In this document: positions 32,037 through 43,099 of the stretch, in pieces
Position numbering within the stretch: the stretch's first letter is position 1
Layout: the number at the start of each line of letters is the position of its first letter
Assembly: GCF_016097555.1 (NCBI RefSeq)
Contig: NC_054708.1
Span: forward strand, 4,798,293 to 4,862,292
Direction: 5' to 3'
DNA from: Gigantopelta aegis
Taxonomy: Eukaryota; Mollusca; Gastropoda; Neomphalida; Peltospiridae
DNA: 64,000 nucleotides
Position numbers and translations under genes: made by a program
Notes under the pieces: model-generated
Databases searched by the model: none
What the model saw: only the letters and a program-made list of their open reading frames with translations
Told to the model about the DNA's origin: nothing

Positions 32037-32729
32037 ATGTGTGTGTATGTGTCTGTTTGTCTGTCTGTCTGTGTGTGTGTGTGTGTGTGTGTGTATCTGC
32101 GTGTGTGTATGTGTCTCTGTGTGTTACTGTGTGTCTTTAATGTGTGTGTGTGTGTGTATGTGTCTGTTTGTCTGTCTGTCTGTGTGTGGGTGTCTCTGCG
32201 TGTGTGTGTGTCTGTGTGTGTGTGTTACTGTGTGTCTTTAATGTGTGTGCGTGTATGTGTATGTGTGTTACTGTTATATTTAATGTGCGCTTGTGTGTGT
32301 GTGGCTGTGTGTTACTGCGTGTCTTTAATGTGTGTGTGTGTGTGTGTTTATGTGTGCGTGTGTTACTGTTATATTTCAAGTGTGCTTGTGTGTGTGTGTG
32401 TGTCTGCGTGTGTGTATATGTGTGTGTGTGTTACTGTTATATTTAATGTGTGCTTGTGTGTGTATGTGTGTGTGTCTGTATGTGTGTGTCTGTGTGTTTG
32501 CGTGTGTCTGTGTGTGTATGTGTCTGTGTGTGTTACTGTTATATTTAATGTGTGCTTGTGTGTGTGTGTGTGTGTGTGCGTGTGTCTGTGTGTTAGTTAT
32601 ATTTAATGTGTGCTTGTGTGTGTGTGTGCGTGTGTGTGTCTGAGTGTGTTACTGTTATATTTAATGTGTGCTTGTGTGTGTGTGCGCGCGTGTGTCTGTA
32701 TGTATATGTGTGTGTTACTGCTATATTTA

Positions 32730-32791
<62 letters not shown>

Positions 32792-32792
32792 T
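32037..32792. repeat. (TG)n-based array with ~100-bp higher-order unit
   Basis: TG runs broken by TTACTGTTATATTTAATGTG and similar, recurring about eight times. Frames are repeat translation. Confidence 0.9.
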
Positions 32793-32869
32793 TCCATGTA
32801 AACGTTTGTATATATGAATGTGTGTTATTGAACTGCACTTCTAACAGATAGCTTAGCTTGGTCAGACGA

Positions 32870-33405
32870 GTTTTTGCGTTCGGTGCGTGTATGTGTGAGT
32901 CTCTGTGTGGTTCGGTGCGTGCATGTGCGAGTCTCTGTGTGGCTCTGTGCGTGCATGTGTGAGTCGCTGTGTGGTTCTGTGCGTGTATGTGCGAGTCTGT
33001 GTGGTTCTGTGCGTGCATGTGCGAGTGTGTGGTTCTGTGCGTGCATGTGTGAGTCTGTGTGGTTCTGTGCGTGTATGTGGGAATATGTGTGTGGAGTCTC
33101 TGTGCGGTTCGGTACGTGCATGTGTGAGTCTCTGTGTGGTTCTGTGCGTGTATGTGTGAGTCTCCGTGTGGTTCGGTGCGTGCATGTGCGAGTCTCTGTG
33201 TGGTTCGGTGCGTGCATGTGCGAGTCTCTGTGTGGTTCGGTGCGTGCATGTGCGAGTCTCTGTGTGGTTCGGTGCGTGCATGTGTGAGTCTCCGTGTGGT
33301 TCTATGCGCGTGTGCGAGTCTCTGTGTGGTTCGGTACGTGCATGTGCGAGTCTCTGTGTGGTTCTGTGCGTGCATGTGTCAGTCTCTGTGTGGTTCTGTG
33401 CGGGT
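32870..33405. repeat. ~32-bp minisatellite next to the PGAP4 stop codon
   Basis: Units GGTTCTGTGCGTGCATGTGT then GAGTCTCTGTGT, about 17 copies with small deletions. The array ends about 7 bp from the stop codon of the PGAP4 frame, so it lies in the 3' untranslated region if transcribed. Confidence 0.9.
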
Positions 33406-33411
33406 TGATAT

Positions 33412-34680
33412 TTAGACCGCAAACGGATCGACCATACTCTGTCTTACTGACGAATACATTCCTATATGCTCAAAAACGTTAGGCTGCACTAACAGTCCAA
33501 CGTATTTCTCTCGCCTACGAATTTCTTCTAGCGCCTTGTCCTTTCCGAAATACTGTTTGCACTTTACCCCTTTCAAATGAGTGGCGACCATTTCTCCGCC
33601 ACGTTTTGTGTACAACATGGCGGGCGTGCAGCACGAAGGGGCGGGCGTCACTTGGTAGAGGTGCGTGGAAAGGCGCCTAAGTTCCAGAAGGTTCTGTCTC
33701 CCAATGGAAACACACACAAGACAACAATACACGATGCATAACGCCCACGTCACATTCACTTTGTTTGGCTTCCACGCAACCACAAAATGCATGTAAAACA
33801 GGAACAGCCCGGTCCCCAGCACGAGACTAGCACCAACAAGTTCGGGGATGCGTTCAGCTTCTAAACTGTAGTAGCCCAACAAGCGTTCTGGGTGGTAGAA
33901 CTTGACGTACGTCACGATCCTATGCAGGAAGTTCCGAGCACCAATGGTGTTGCGCCTCTCTATGTGATAATCAATGACGTGCTCCAGCACGGGTAGCAGG
34001 TGGCGGTGAGGGTAGGCGTCGTCCTCGACGAGAAACACGTACGAGGGGTTCATCTTGAGGCTCTCCTCCATACAGAATATATAATCCTGCTTCTCCTTCT
34101 CGAAGATGTCCTTTGGCGGCTTCTCTGTCTGCGAATATCGCTCGAACGTCGGAATGCTGGCCGGCAGCGCTTTCATTTCGCCGTAACTGTCCGGATCCTG
34201 GTCCACATTGCAGACGAACAGTCTGTACGTCCTGTCGCTTATCGTTTTGTTCAGGAGGTAGAGAAAACGGCCGACGACCTGCGACAGGTACTGCGTTTCG
34301 TAGTGTTCCACGCGGTGCCTGTTTCTCGATACCGTGATGATGGTGATCGCAACGTGCAGGTGTTTCCAGGTCTTCGGCTGCTTGTCGGACGTGTTGTCTG
34401 GGCACAGGGCGGTCGCGTTAAAGGCGCGCAGGTGCGCCAGGTTTTCCTGCAGACGTCGTGTGTTGGCCGCGGCGAGTCTCGTCTGCTCCCTGTCCCTGTC
34501 CGTCTGCCACAGCGAGTACACAGAGTGGCGCACGTTGAAGCACGTCAGAGGCAGGATCACAGTGAACGTGCATACCGACACGGCCACCACGTGCCTCAGG
34601 AGCGGGTCGCCAAACATGCGCTGTACACAGTGGCCGTGGCTCTTTACGATGACCATGGCCCATCTCCTGTGGAAAGACAT
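33412..34680 (-). CDS. PGAP4: PGAP4 (TMEM246)-like post-GPI GalNAc transferase
   Basis: A single 422-codon frame, close to the ~400 residues of the vertebrate protein. PGAP4 is a Golgi enzyme that adds GalNAc to the GPI glycan of anchored proteins. Visible: a first membrane segment at about residues 29-48; a GT-A-type start VAITIITVSRNR (~110-121); RLFVCNVD (~153-160); FEKEKQDYIFCMEESL (~193-208); the metal-binding acidic motif VEDDA (218-222); YVKFYHPERLLGY (~258-270); a membrane hairpin at about 280-300 and 310-327 that splits the catalytic domain, a family hallmark; LELRRLSTHLYQV and CCTPAML (~350-356); and HIGMYSSVR near the end. The start may be Met1 (34680) or Met9, because CTTTCCACAG within codons 2-6 looks like a splice acceptor. 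GC-rich coding differs from the AT-rich surroundings. Confidence 0.93.
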   Translation of the reverse strand: MSFHRRWAMVIVKSHGHCVQRMFGDPLLRHVVAVSVCTFTVILPLTCFNVRHSVYSLWQTDRDREQTRLAAANTRRLQENLAHLRAFNATALCPDNTSDKQPKTWKHLHVAITIITVSRNRHRVEHYETQYLSQVVGRFLYLLNKTISDRTYRLFVCNVDQDPDSYGEMKALPASIPTFERYSQTEKPPKDIFEKEKQDYIFCMEESLKMNPSYVFLVEDDAYPHRHLLPVLEHVIDYHIERRNTIGARNFLHRIVTYVKFYHPERLLGYYSLEAERIPELVGASLVLGTGLFLFYMHFVVAWKPNKVNVTWALCIVYCCLVCVSIGRQNLLELRRLSTHLYQVTPAPSCCTPAMLYTKRGGEMVATHLKGVKCKQYFGKDKALEEIRRREKYVGLLVQPNVFEHIGMYSSVRQSMVDPFAV

Positions 34681-35009
34681 AATGAATTACTAGGCATACT
34701 ATAAATTGTGAAAAGACATACAGACAAACAAACAAGTTGCTCTAGCCTACAATTTCAGTGCTGGAGAGGCAGTTCACTGTGTCCCCAGGACAGCGTGCTT
34801 GAAACTTAATTGGATATAGGCACGCCAAATACTAACAAGTAAGTTACATATAATGAGACACTGTTTATTCCATACATAGCCATTGTGTTTCTACAGTTTT
34901 CAACAATCCATATATTTCATAAATAAAACTAGTTATACTTGGAACAAATAGATATTTATGGTATTCAGACATAGCATTTAGTTGTGAAAAGACAAACAAA
35001 CAAACGAAA

Positions 35010-35311
35010 GTTAGTTTGTTTTGTTTATTGACACCACTAGAGCAAATTGATTTATTTACCAACGGCTATTGGATGTCAAAATTTTGTAATTCTGAAATAG
35101 AACCTTATCGAGGAAACCCGCTCTATTTTTCCATTAGTAGCAAGGGATATTTTATATGCACCATCTCACAGACATGATAGCACATACCACGGCCTTTGGT
35201 ATAACAGTCGCGGTGCACTGGCTGGAACGAGAAATGAGCCACCGACGGGGATCGATCCTAGACTGACCGCGCATCAGGCGAGCGCCTTACCGCTGGACTA
35301 TATCCGGCACT
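35010..35311 (-). mobile_element. SINE family 1 (minus)
   Basis: GACACCACTAGAGCAAATTG, CGGTGCACTGGCTGGAACGA, GATCGATCCTAGACTGACCG, head end CGCTGGACTATATCCGGC. Confidence 0.9.
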
Positions 35312-35784
35312 AACAAACAAACCAACCAACAAAGCACTATAATAATATTAGACATACGATTGATTTCATATGCAGACGTTTTATTTCTGCAGTTTCTGCC
35401 AGTCCACGTACTGTATAAATAAAACATTTTCTCTTGGAGCAAATAATATATAATGGTATTTGGTTGAAGATATAATACTAGTTGGTCACTTTGTCGTGCA
35501 CTTTAAGATAAATAGCCCATATCCTTTGATTAGACTTGAGAACACACCTGGCTCTAACTGACAAATGTGGAATTCTTCCAGTACATACCAGCTTTTAGAA
35601 CACCTCCTCCATTATCCAGTGGCGTTTTGAACTAATTGCGAATTGTTTAAAAATATCTAATGTCATGTCGTTTAGTTAGAATATTTTAAATAAGGCCCCA
35701 ATTATTATATCCAGTCATTATACAAGGTTCAATAGCACATGGCTTGGTTGTTTTTGTTGTTGTCTAAACAGATATCTTGCATAT

Positions 35785-36097
35785 TAGGGGCATATCAGTG
35801 GTACGGCGCTCGCTTGATGCGCAGTCGGTCTAGGATCGATCCCCGTCGGTGGGCCCATTGGACTATTTCTCGTTCCAGTCAGTGCACCACGACTGGTATA
35901 TCAAAGACCGTGATATGTGCTATCCTGTCTGTGGGATGGTACATGTAAAAGATCCCTTGCTACTAATGGAACAAAAATGTAGCGGGTTTCCTCAATAAGA
36001 CTATAATCTAGTCAAAATTACCAAATATTTGACATCCAATAGCTGATGATTAATAAATCAATGTGCTCTAGTCGTATCGTTAAACAAAACAAACAAA
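35785..36097 (+). mobile_element. SINE family 1, complete
   Basis: Head AGGGGCATATCAGTGGTACG, B box TAGGATCGATCCCCG, body TGTCTGTGGGATGGTACATG, tail CTAGTCGTATCGTTAAACAA. Confidence 0.9.
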
Positions 36098-36892
36098 CAA
36101 ACAAATTTAAATATTAATAGAAAATATAAAACAATTAAAATAAGCAATTACCATGTACAAATTATGTAGGTTGTAAACCTGTTCTATTAGTTTACCTGGG
36201 GGAAATCGACATATGACCTTTTATCTATAGCAGTTTATAGTAAACGTTCAGACTAACTCAGGCCACTGATTTACGAGTGTTTAGTCATTTTCCCAGGTTA
36301 TATATAAACCTGTTTATATAAACCTACTAAACAGGGTACGTAAACACCCACCATCAATGTGGGTTTTTGACAAATCATCTAATGTAATAAACACGTATTT
36401 GCTTTTTACGTTTAGGATTGTTTTATTTTTATCTCAAGTTGTTTCGTTTGCATTCATTTAGTAGTGATTTCCCTAGACATTTGGCAAGGCATGGTAGACC
36501 AAACACTTTTGGGGCATTTTCACCATTTTCGGGGCAATTGTTTTTCATTAAAAATACACAAAAATTAATTGAAATAAACATTAATGTAATTTATGTGCTT
36601 GCTTTAAAAAATGAATGGCAAAAGATATAATAGGCATATTTTATTAATTAATAATACCTTTCTGTGTGTTTTATAAAGGCAATTTTAGAATTAATTAGTG
36701 AAAAAGGCTTGTTTAATCATGGTGCTGATTAAGGCAAGATGGTGCTAGACTATTGAGGTATGGTGCTGCACCATGCTAAAACAAGCTAGGGAAAACACTA
36801 TTTATTGTAGTACTAAGTACATGTATTTTGTTTACCGATGTTTCAATGTATTGCTGACAGCCCGGTGGAAAATTAGCTTGTGTTAATAAAGT

Positions 36893-36894
<2 letters not shown>
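36098..36894. other. Stretch without recognised gene
   Basis: AT-rich. GCACATTTTCACCATTTT-type and ATGGTGCTG repeats lie near 36720-36775. Nothing codable was recognised. Confidence 0.4.
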
Positions 36895-36940
<46 letters not shown>

Positions 36941-37141
36941 CAGCAGCAGCAGTAGCAGCATCAGCAGTAGTAGTAGTAACAGTAAGAGTAGTAGTAGTAG
37001 TAGTAGTAGTAGCAGCAGCAGCAGCAGTAGTAGTAGTAGCAGTAGCAGCAGTAGTAGTAGTAGTAGCAACAGTAGTAGTAGTAATAATAATAATAGTAGT
37101 AGTAGTAGCGGCAGCAGCAGCAGCAGTAGTAGTAGTAGTAA

Positions 37142-37180
<39 letters not shown>

Positions 37181-37292
37181 CAGCAGCAGCAGTAGTAGTA
37201 GTAGTAGTAATAGTAGTAGTAATAGTAGTAATAGCAGTAGTAGTAGTAGTAGTAGCAGTAGTAGTAGTAGTAGTAATAATAATAGTAGTAAG
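36895..37292. repeat. (AGT/AGC)n trinucleotide array
   Basis: About 130 AGT, AGC and AAT triplets. The poly-Leu, poly-Thr and poly-Val frames are artefacts. Upstream of PGAP4, between the coding exon and the possible 5' exon. Confidence 0.95.
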
Positions 37293-37519
37293 TATCACTT
37301 AATCCTATTTAGTTTTGAATGGCTGCTTAAAACGGATTTGACACACCATACATAATCTCATATTCCTGTTGTCGTCGTCGTTGTCGCTTTTGCCATTGTT
37401 GCTGATGCCGTTGCTGCTGCTCTTATTGTTTATGTTGTTAAAGTGAATAAAAGCATAACACACGTTGAGAGTATATTCTAGACTTTACATAAACAACGAA
37501 AAAACACCCAACACTGACC

Positions 37520-37720
37520 TTGTTATTCTTCTCCAGTTCTGTTCCCTTCCGGAAACCGAAAGAATACAGAGGAATCGCTAAGTTTTCGCTAACCCCGTTC
37601 TGCCTACCAGACGAACCCAGGCGTTGCTACTTATGACACGGCTTTGCGGGGCTAGCAGCAACTGTACCACAGTACATGAATGGGTCTGGCGAGTAATCCA
37701 ACACCGGACTCGTATTGTGT
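37520..37720 (-). promoter_or_regulatory. Possible 5' untranslated exon and promoter region of PGAP4
   Basis: A good minus-strand donor (AACAAG|GTCAGT) lies at about 37519. The sequence above it is GC-richer than its neighbours, with CCGGAAACCGAAAG. It could be the first exon of PGAP4, joined to the acceptor at about 34666. This is inference from splice signals only. Confidence 0.3.
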
Positions 37721-38184
37721 AACTCGGCCACTATTCCTAACACCAGTACGGTAGTCGGGTTTCATCAGGAACGTATCAGGAACGTATCAGTATCGTTTGG
37801 CACGGTTCTTCTGCTACCATTCTCTACAGATGTGAATGGAAAATACTGGCGCTTGCGCAGTTCGGCAATTTCCAAAATGAATCGTTCCCGAGCGTGTTAG
37901 TATGAGAATCGATCCGTACAACGGTATTATTATATCGTGCGGATATCTCGTCCATAACCGGCACATTTAAGAAAAATAACATAGAAAATGTCTAGATTGG
38001 TTCGAGTTCATGCAGGGCATAGACGCAGTGAGAAGTGTTACCGGTAAGACATCCGACTTTGCTTTATGTAAATGGCAATCCATCAGCGTAATTAAACCCG
38101 GCTCATTTAACATCTTATTAAAGGTGCATAGTCCTAAACAGAAGAAACTGCTGTACGGAAACATAAGCGTACGAAACGGAGATT

Positions 38185-38340
38185 CGCGGGGTGTCCCATC
38201 ACCTACCACCCCCACCATCACACACCACCCTCCACCCCCACCTACCACCCACCCCCACCATCACCCATCACACACCACCCTCTATCTACCACCCACCCCC
38301 ACCATCACCCATCACCCTCCACCTACCAACCACCATAGCA
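38185..38340. repeat. C-rich CCACCATCACCCA repeat
   Basis: Imperfect units of CCACCCCCACCATCACCCAT. The strand bias is strong: almost no G. Confidence 0.8.
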
Positions 38341-38552
38341 AACATATGGTAATTTTGACATGTAGTCTTAGAGAGAAAACCCGCTACATTTTTCCATTAG
38401 TAGCAAGGAATTTGTTATATGCACCATCCGACTGACAGGATAGCACATACTACGGTCCACTAGTTGGGGTGAGAAATAACCCAATGGGCCAACCGACGGG
38501 AATCGATCCTAGACCGACCGCGCTTCAAAGGAGCGCTCTACTATTGGGCTAC
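38338..38552 (-). mobile_element. SINE family 1 (minus), head abutting the next SINE
   Basis: Body CATTAGTAGCAAGGAATTTG, ATCGATCCTAGACCGACCGC, head GGGCTACGTCCGGCC. It merges directly into the plus-strand family 2 head. Confidence 0.9.
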
Positions 38553-38942
38553 GTCCGGCCTCGGTGGCGTCGTGGCAGGCCATCGGTCTACAGGCTGGTA
38601 GGTACTGGGTTCGGATCCCAGTCGAGGCATGGGATTTTTAATCGAGATACCGACTCCAAACCCTGAGTGAGTGCTCCGCAAGGCTCAATGGGTAGGTGTA
38701 AACCACTTGCACCGACCAGTGATCCATAACTGGTTCAACAAAGGCCATGGTTTGTGCTATCCTGCCTGTGGGAAGCGCAAATAAAAGATCCCTTGCTGCC
38801 TGTCGTAAAAAGAGTAGCCTATGTGGCGACAGCGGGTTTCCTCTAAAAACAGTGTCAGAATGACCATATGTTTGACGTCCAATAGCCGATGATAAGATAA
38901 AAAATCAATGTGCTCTAGCGGCGTCGTTAAATAAAACAAACT
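38551..38942 (+). mobile_element. Chimeric SINE: family 2 head, family 1 tail
   Basis: Head CCTCGGTGGCGTCGTGGCAG and body as in the 20850 copy up to GTGGCGACAGCGGGTTTCCT. It then switches to the family 1 tail ATATGTTTGACGTCCAATAG and TCAATGTGCTCTAGCGGCGT, ending CGTTAAATAAAACAAAC. A poly-C tract follows at 38945-38972. Confidence 0.85.
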
Positions 38943-38944
38943 TT

Positions 38945-39580
38945 ACTTTACTTCCCCCCCCCCCCCCCCCCCCACCCTCCCCCTCCCCGCTGATGTACGG
39001 AAACATAAGCGTACGAAATTGGGAGTTACTGACACCCACCCAACTACCCTTCCGTGCTTTAAAAAATCTTGACATTCGGGCAAAACCGATGGAGACGTTT
39101 AATCAAAATGAGCTGGCCTAAAATTCTACTCATAATGTTAATTATAGTTCATGTAAAATTGTGTAGCGACCCGTTTGGAACTCTATATAGCTGTTTGGTA
39201 GTAATGCCAATAATATTATATTATCATATTATGAACAAACGTTGTTATCGAGATTTGAGTATGTTTGTTTAATGTGGGTAAAACTACTCCTGCCCTACTG
39301 TAATCACAAAAATGGGATCCCGTACACCTATCTACTGTAATTTGGGTTAAAACTGTAATCAATGTGCTCCAGTGGTGTCGATAAACAAAACAACAAACAC
39401 AAACTAACAAACAGTATTCTCAGTTGTCACAATGTTTTTACAGTGTGTATATACGAGCATCTGTAACGCGTTTACAATTCTTATGAGTCATCGGTTCTCT
39501 TTTCACGCAGACGGACTATAAAAGTAAAACCCAATACAACAGCTTGTTCTGAATGTGCCCCCCCCCCCCCCCCCCCGGAA
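38945..39580. other. Poly-C flanked stretch without gene
   Basis: Poly-C runs at 38945-38972 and 39557-39576. TGTACGGAAACATAAGCGTA at about 38994 repeats the sequence at 38152. A SINE tail piece lies at 39355-39395. Confidence 0.5.
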
Positions 39581-40390
39581 TTGGTCACTGGCGAAGTCAG
39601 AGGCTAAATCCGGGGTGGGCGTGCCTGAACCCTTGTGGATAGGGGCACGTAAATAGAGTTCCCATTCCCATTCCCATTCTGAATGTGCACGTAAAACCCT
39701 ATGACATGACATAATTCCTCGGTGCCGACGACATTTTTTTGTTTCTCTATGTTTTAAATACATCAGAACCTGTCCATTCCAAAAACAGGATTCATTTTTG
39801 TTGTTAATTTAAAAAAAAAAAAATTTCTTTCCACGAAAACTTTAAGATTGTTGATGAATTAACTTGCAAAAACCTGACTGCTGAAAACGAAGTTGAGCTT
39901 CTACTGAATAATCCAATGTGACCGGTTATTGTGACCATGAACAGAGTGGACATTCGCCGGTCTAGTGACAAACCACAGTGTCAGATGGGAGCCGGTGTTT
40001 CGTTCACCGAGTAGCGAAACACCCTGAATAGTGGGACGCATCAATTTGATATGTACCAAGATGTGTGTAACCTTACGGGTAATATTACTAATAATATGTT
40101 GGTACATATCAGTGTGATACATCCCACTTGGTGTTAGGATTGGTGCACTACGATCTTACTGGAACGTCAACCAAACGAGTTCAGTGATATAAATTAAGAT
40201 CGATTATAGGTAATATATATATATAAATATTATATGTAATCATTAGACAGATGTAGTTTTATTGTAACCCCCAAACTGGGAACTTACTAAATTTTGCCCA
40301 ATATGACAGTCCCTTTGTGAAACATAGATCCAATAGTTAATTATTTTAAAGATAATCTATTACTATGCACCCCATTCACCATGTTCACAA
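39581..40390. other. Stretch with a SINE remnant at its left, otherwise anonymous
   Basis: 39600-39665 (GGTGGGCGTGCCTGAACCCT, GGGGCACGTAAA) resembles the family 5 remnant at 41868-41975. GTACATATC-type inverted pieces at 40045-40105 (TATGTACCAAGATG and TTGGTACATATC) form an imperfect palindrome. Confidence 0.5.
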
Positions 40391-40408
40391 GCTTTGTTTA
40401 AGATGATA

Positions 40409-40465
40409 CCTCCCCCCCACCCCCCCCCCCCCCCACCCCACCCTCTCTCTCTCTCTCTTTCTTTA
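40409..40465. repeat. Poly-C then (CT)n tract
   Basis: A C run with two A interruptions, then CTCTCTCTCT. A 55-bp direct duplication containing TTTATGTTTGTCTGTC and CAGTTTACCACGCTTGTC follows (about 40460-40552). Confidence 0.85.
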
Positions 40466-40565
40466 TGTTTGTCTGTCCGTCTCTCTCAGTTTACCACGCT
40501 TGTCTTTCTTTATGTTTGTCTGTCTGTCTGTCTCAGTTTACCACGCTTGTCTTTGTTGGATTATA

Positions 40566-40872
40566 GGGGCGGGACGTAGCCAACTGGTAAAATGCCCGCC
40601 TGATGCGCTGTCGGTTTGGGATCGATCCCCGTCAGTGGACCAATTGGGCTGTTTTACGTTCTAACCAATGCACCATGATTGGTATATCAAAGGCCGTGGT
40701 ATGTGCTATTATATATTTGGGATTGTGCATATAAACGGTCCCTTACTACTAAAGGAAAAATGTAGCGGGTTTCCTATCTAAGACTATAATGTCGAAATTA
40801 CCAAATGTTTGACATCCAATAGCCGATAATTAACAAATCAATGTGCTCTAATGGTGTCGTTAAACAAAACAT
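40566..40872 (+). mobile_element. SINE family 1, complete
   Basis: Head GGGGCGGGACGTAGCCAACT, B box GGGATCGATCCCCG, tail ATCAATGTGCTCTAATGGTG then TCGTTAAACAAAAC. Confidence 0.92.
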
Positions 40873-41867
40873 ACAAACGTTTTTCTTGAATTATAAGTCT
40901 AATTGTGCTTTTCCATTAATGAAAGAATATTCCATGCATTTCATGCACACCGGTCTTGTTTTTGTGAACGCCGTATTTAAACGCCTAAAATTCGAACTTT
41001 TCTCAAAAATGCATGCTCCCGAACCCTCCTAGCAAGTTACGGCCATTTAGGCCTTAGTATACATGAATTTCTACCACTGATACATACGACTTTCCTCCGA
41101 TTTGCTTGCTGTCCTTTATGTGAACACGATTGGCCGTGTGTGGTAGATACACCCTTTTTAAATACAGTTCGTTATATAATTATGTCTGACATAGGTCGTA
41201 TGTGCCAAATACGACACATATGTATTCTTTGTTATCGGTCTGTGATAGAAATTACAAATGCGAAGTACAATACAGACATGTCAATAGTTGTATGTGCTTG
41301 AATCCTAAAAAATAATATGACTTTTGTAGTTGTGATAGCCCGGTCTATTTAAGAAAACATTTGGTACTACGAACCATTTGGCAACAGACAAGAATGGTGT
41401 CTGTATATATAAATAGGAATTGCAGTAATATTAATGTTTGTATGGTTTGCTATTTTATGTGCACCATAATTATAATAATAAACATGTTTTGGTGAACTGT
41501 CTTGAAAAACAAATATCTATTTTGAAATGTTTTTAATTGAAGCAAAGTTTCCAACATGTAATTTGTATCTGTAGATACAATTTTAATTCATAATAATGTT
41601 GTATGTGGCATATACGACCAAAGTGCAAGCATAATCACACTGATTTTAGATGTACATGTATTTAATTATATGTTACGGTGATCAAGATCCGCCTTTCAGC
41701 TGCCTTTGAAGATCTACAGGTTTGCTCTAATGTAGGCATTATGGATTAACAATATTGCACATACAAACGTCACTGTAAGTTATCCAGGACAAAGTCCAGT
41801 AACAAAAGATCTATGAACTTTGATTAAATTTACAGTTAACAAATATTTGCAACAGAATATCCCTGTC
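40873..41867. other. Stretch without recognised gene
   Basis: AT-rich, with several scattered copies of a short GTCGTATGTGCCAAATACGA-like motif (near 41200, 41595 and 41075). No gene structure is visible. Confidence 0.4.
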
Positions 41868-41975
41868 CTGAGTCAGACCTCCGATCCTATCGGAGGCCGG
41901 ACTCGGGATAGGCGTGTTCAAAACCCTAGTGGTATATGGACTATGGGCACGTTAAACCAGTTACTAAGTTAAGCA
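41868..41975 (+). mobile_element. SINE family 5 remnant
   Basis: TCGGAGGCCGGACTCGGGAT, GGCGTGTTCAAAACCCTAGT, ending GGGCACGTTAAACC. A weaker relative lies at 39600-39665. Confidence 0.6.
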
Positions 41976-42004
41976 ACATAATGTTGAACGTGAACATGAC
42001 ACAA

Positions 42005-42014
42005 CTCACACACA

Positions 42015-42069
<55 letters not shown>
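42005..42069. repeat. (CA)n microsatellite
   Basis: About 30 CA units, starting the 30-bp minisatellite that follows. Confidence 0.95.
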
Positions 42070-42070
<1 letters not shown>

Positions 42071-42089
42071 AAAACATTAGCACAACATA

Positions 42090-43075
42090 GTACGCACAAG
42101 AGAAGCTGAACATGACATAGCACACACAACATAAGCTGGACATGACATAGCACACACAACATATGCTGAACATGACATAGCACACACAACATAAGCTGAA
42201 CATGACACAGCACACACAACATAAGCTGAACATGACACAGCACACACAACATAAGCTGAACATGACATAGCACACACAACATAAGCTGAACATGACATAG
42301 CACACACAACATAAGCTGAACATGACATAGCACGCACAACATATACTGAACATGACTTAGCACCCACAACATAAGCTGAACATGACATAGTACACACAAC
42401 ATAAGCTGAACATGACATAGCACACACAACAGGACATGAACATAACATAACTCGCACAACAGGACCTGAACATAATATATAGCATACACAACAAAATTTG
42501 GCACATCAATGACAAGACCTGAACATAGCAAAAAGCTGAACATGAGAAAATAATCACCATAGAAAATAAACGTGACATAGCATTTGCGACAGTGTATTTG
42601 TTTGTTTTGTTTAACAACACCACTAGAGCACATTGATTAATTAATCATCGGCTATTGGATGTCAAACATTTGGCAATTATGACTCATAGTCATCAGAGGA
42701 AACCTGCTACATTTTTCCTAATGCAGCAAGGTATCTTTTGTATGTACTTCCCCACAGACAGGACAGCACATACCACGGCCTTTATCCAGTCACTTGCGAC
42801 AGAACCTGAACATGACATAGCAGTCAAAACAGAACCTGAACATAATAGAGAACTCGCCACAAAACCTGAACATGACGTGGCACACACAACAGAACCTGAA
42901 CGTGATATAGTACACACAACAGAAACTGAAGAAGAACATGACAGAACACGCATACAACATACCATGATCATGACATACCACACACAAGAGAACTTGAACA
43001 TGGCATATCACTCACAACAGACGCAGAAAATAATTTTAGCACACACAACAGAAACCGAAGGATTGATCACTTAAC
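42090..43075. repeat. 30-bp minisatellite (CACACAACATAAGCTGAACA type)
   Basis: Regular 30-bp units to about 42450, then increasingly diverged ones (AGAACCTGAACATGACATAG) to about 43075. A SINE interrupts it at 42593-42793. Because 30 is divisible by three, all frames stay open, giving false proteins such as CYVMFSLCCV. Confidence 0.92.
42593..42793 (-). mobile_element. SINE (family 1/4) inserted into minisatellite, with target duplication
   Basis: TTGCGACAG occurs at 42584-42592 and 42794-42802, directly flanking the SINE (tail TTTGTTTAACAACACCACTA, body ATGCAGCAAGGTATCTTTTG). This is a textbook target-site duplication. Confidence 0.9.
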
Positions 43076-43099
43076 ACTCTACAAAACACGGAGAGAACA

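Noticed and set aside
32037..33422. Long frames such as HRTTQRLAHA repeats
   Set aside because: 32-bp minisatellite and TG tract read in several frames on both strands.
33971..34735. Several long frames on both strands overlapping PGAP4
   Set aside because: Shadows caused by the GC-rich PGAP4 coding sequence.
38010..38180. Plus frame FALCKWQSISVIKPGSFNIL as a gene
   Set aside because: Looks codable but has no recognised homologue or splice partners and runs into a C-rich repeat; left unannotated.
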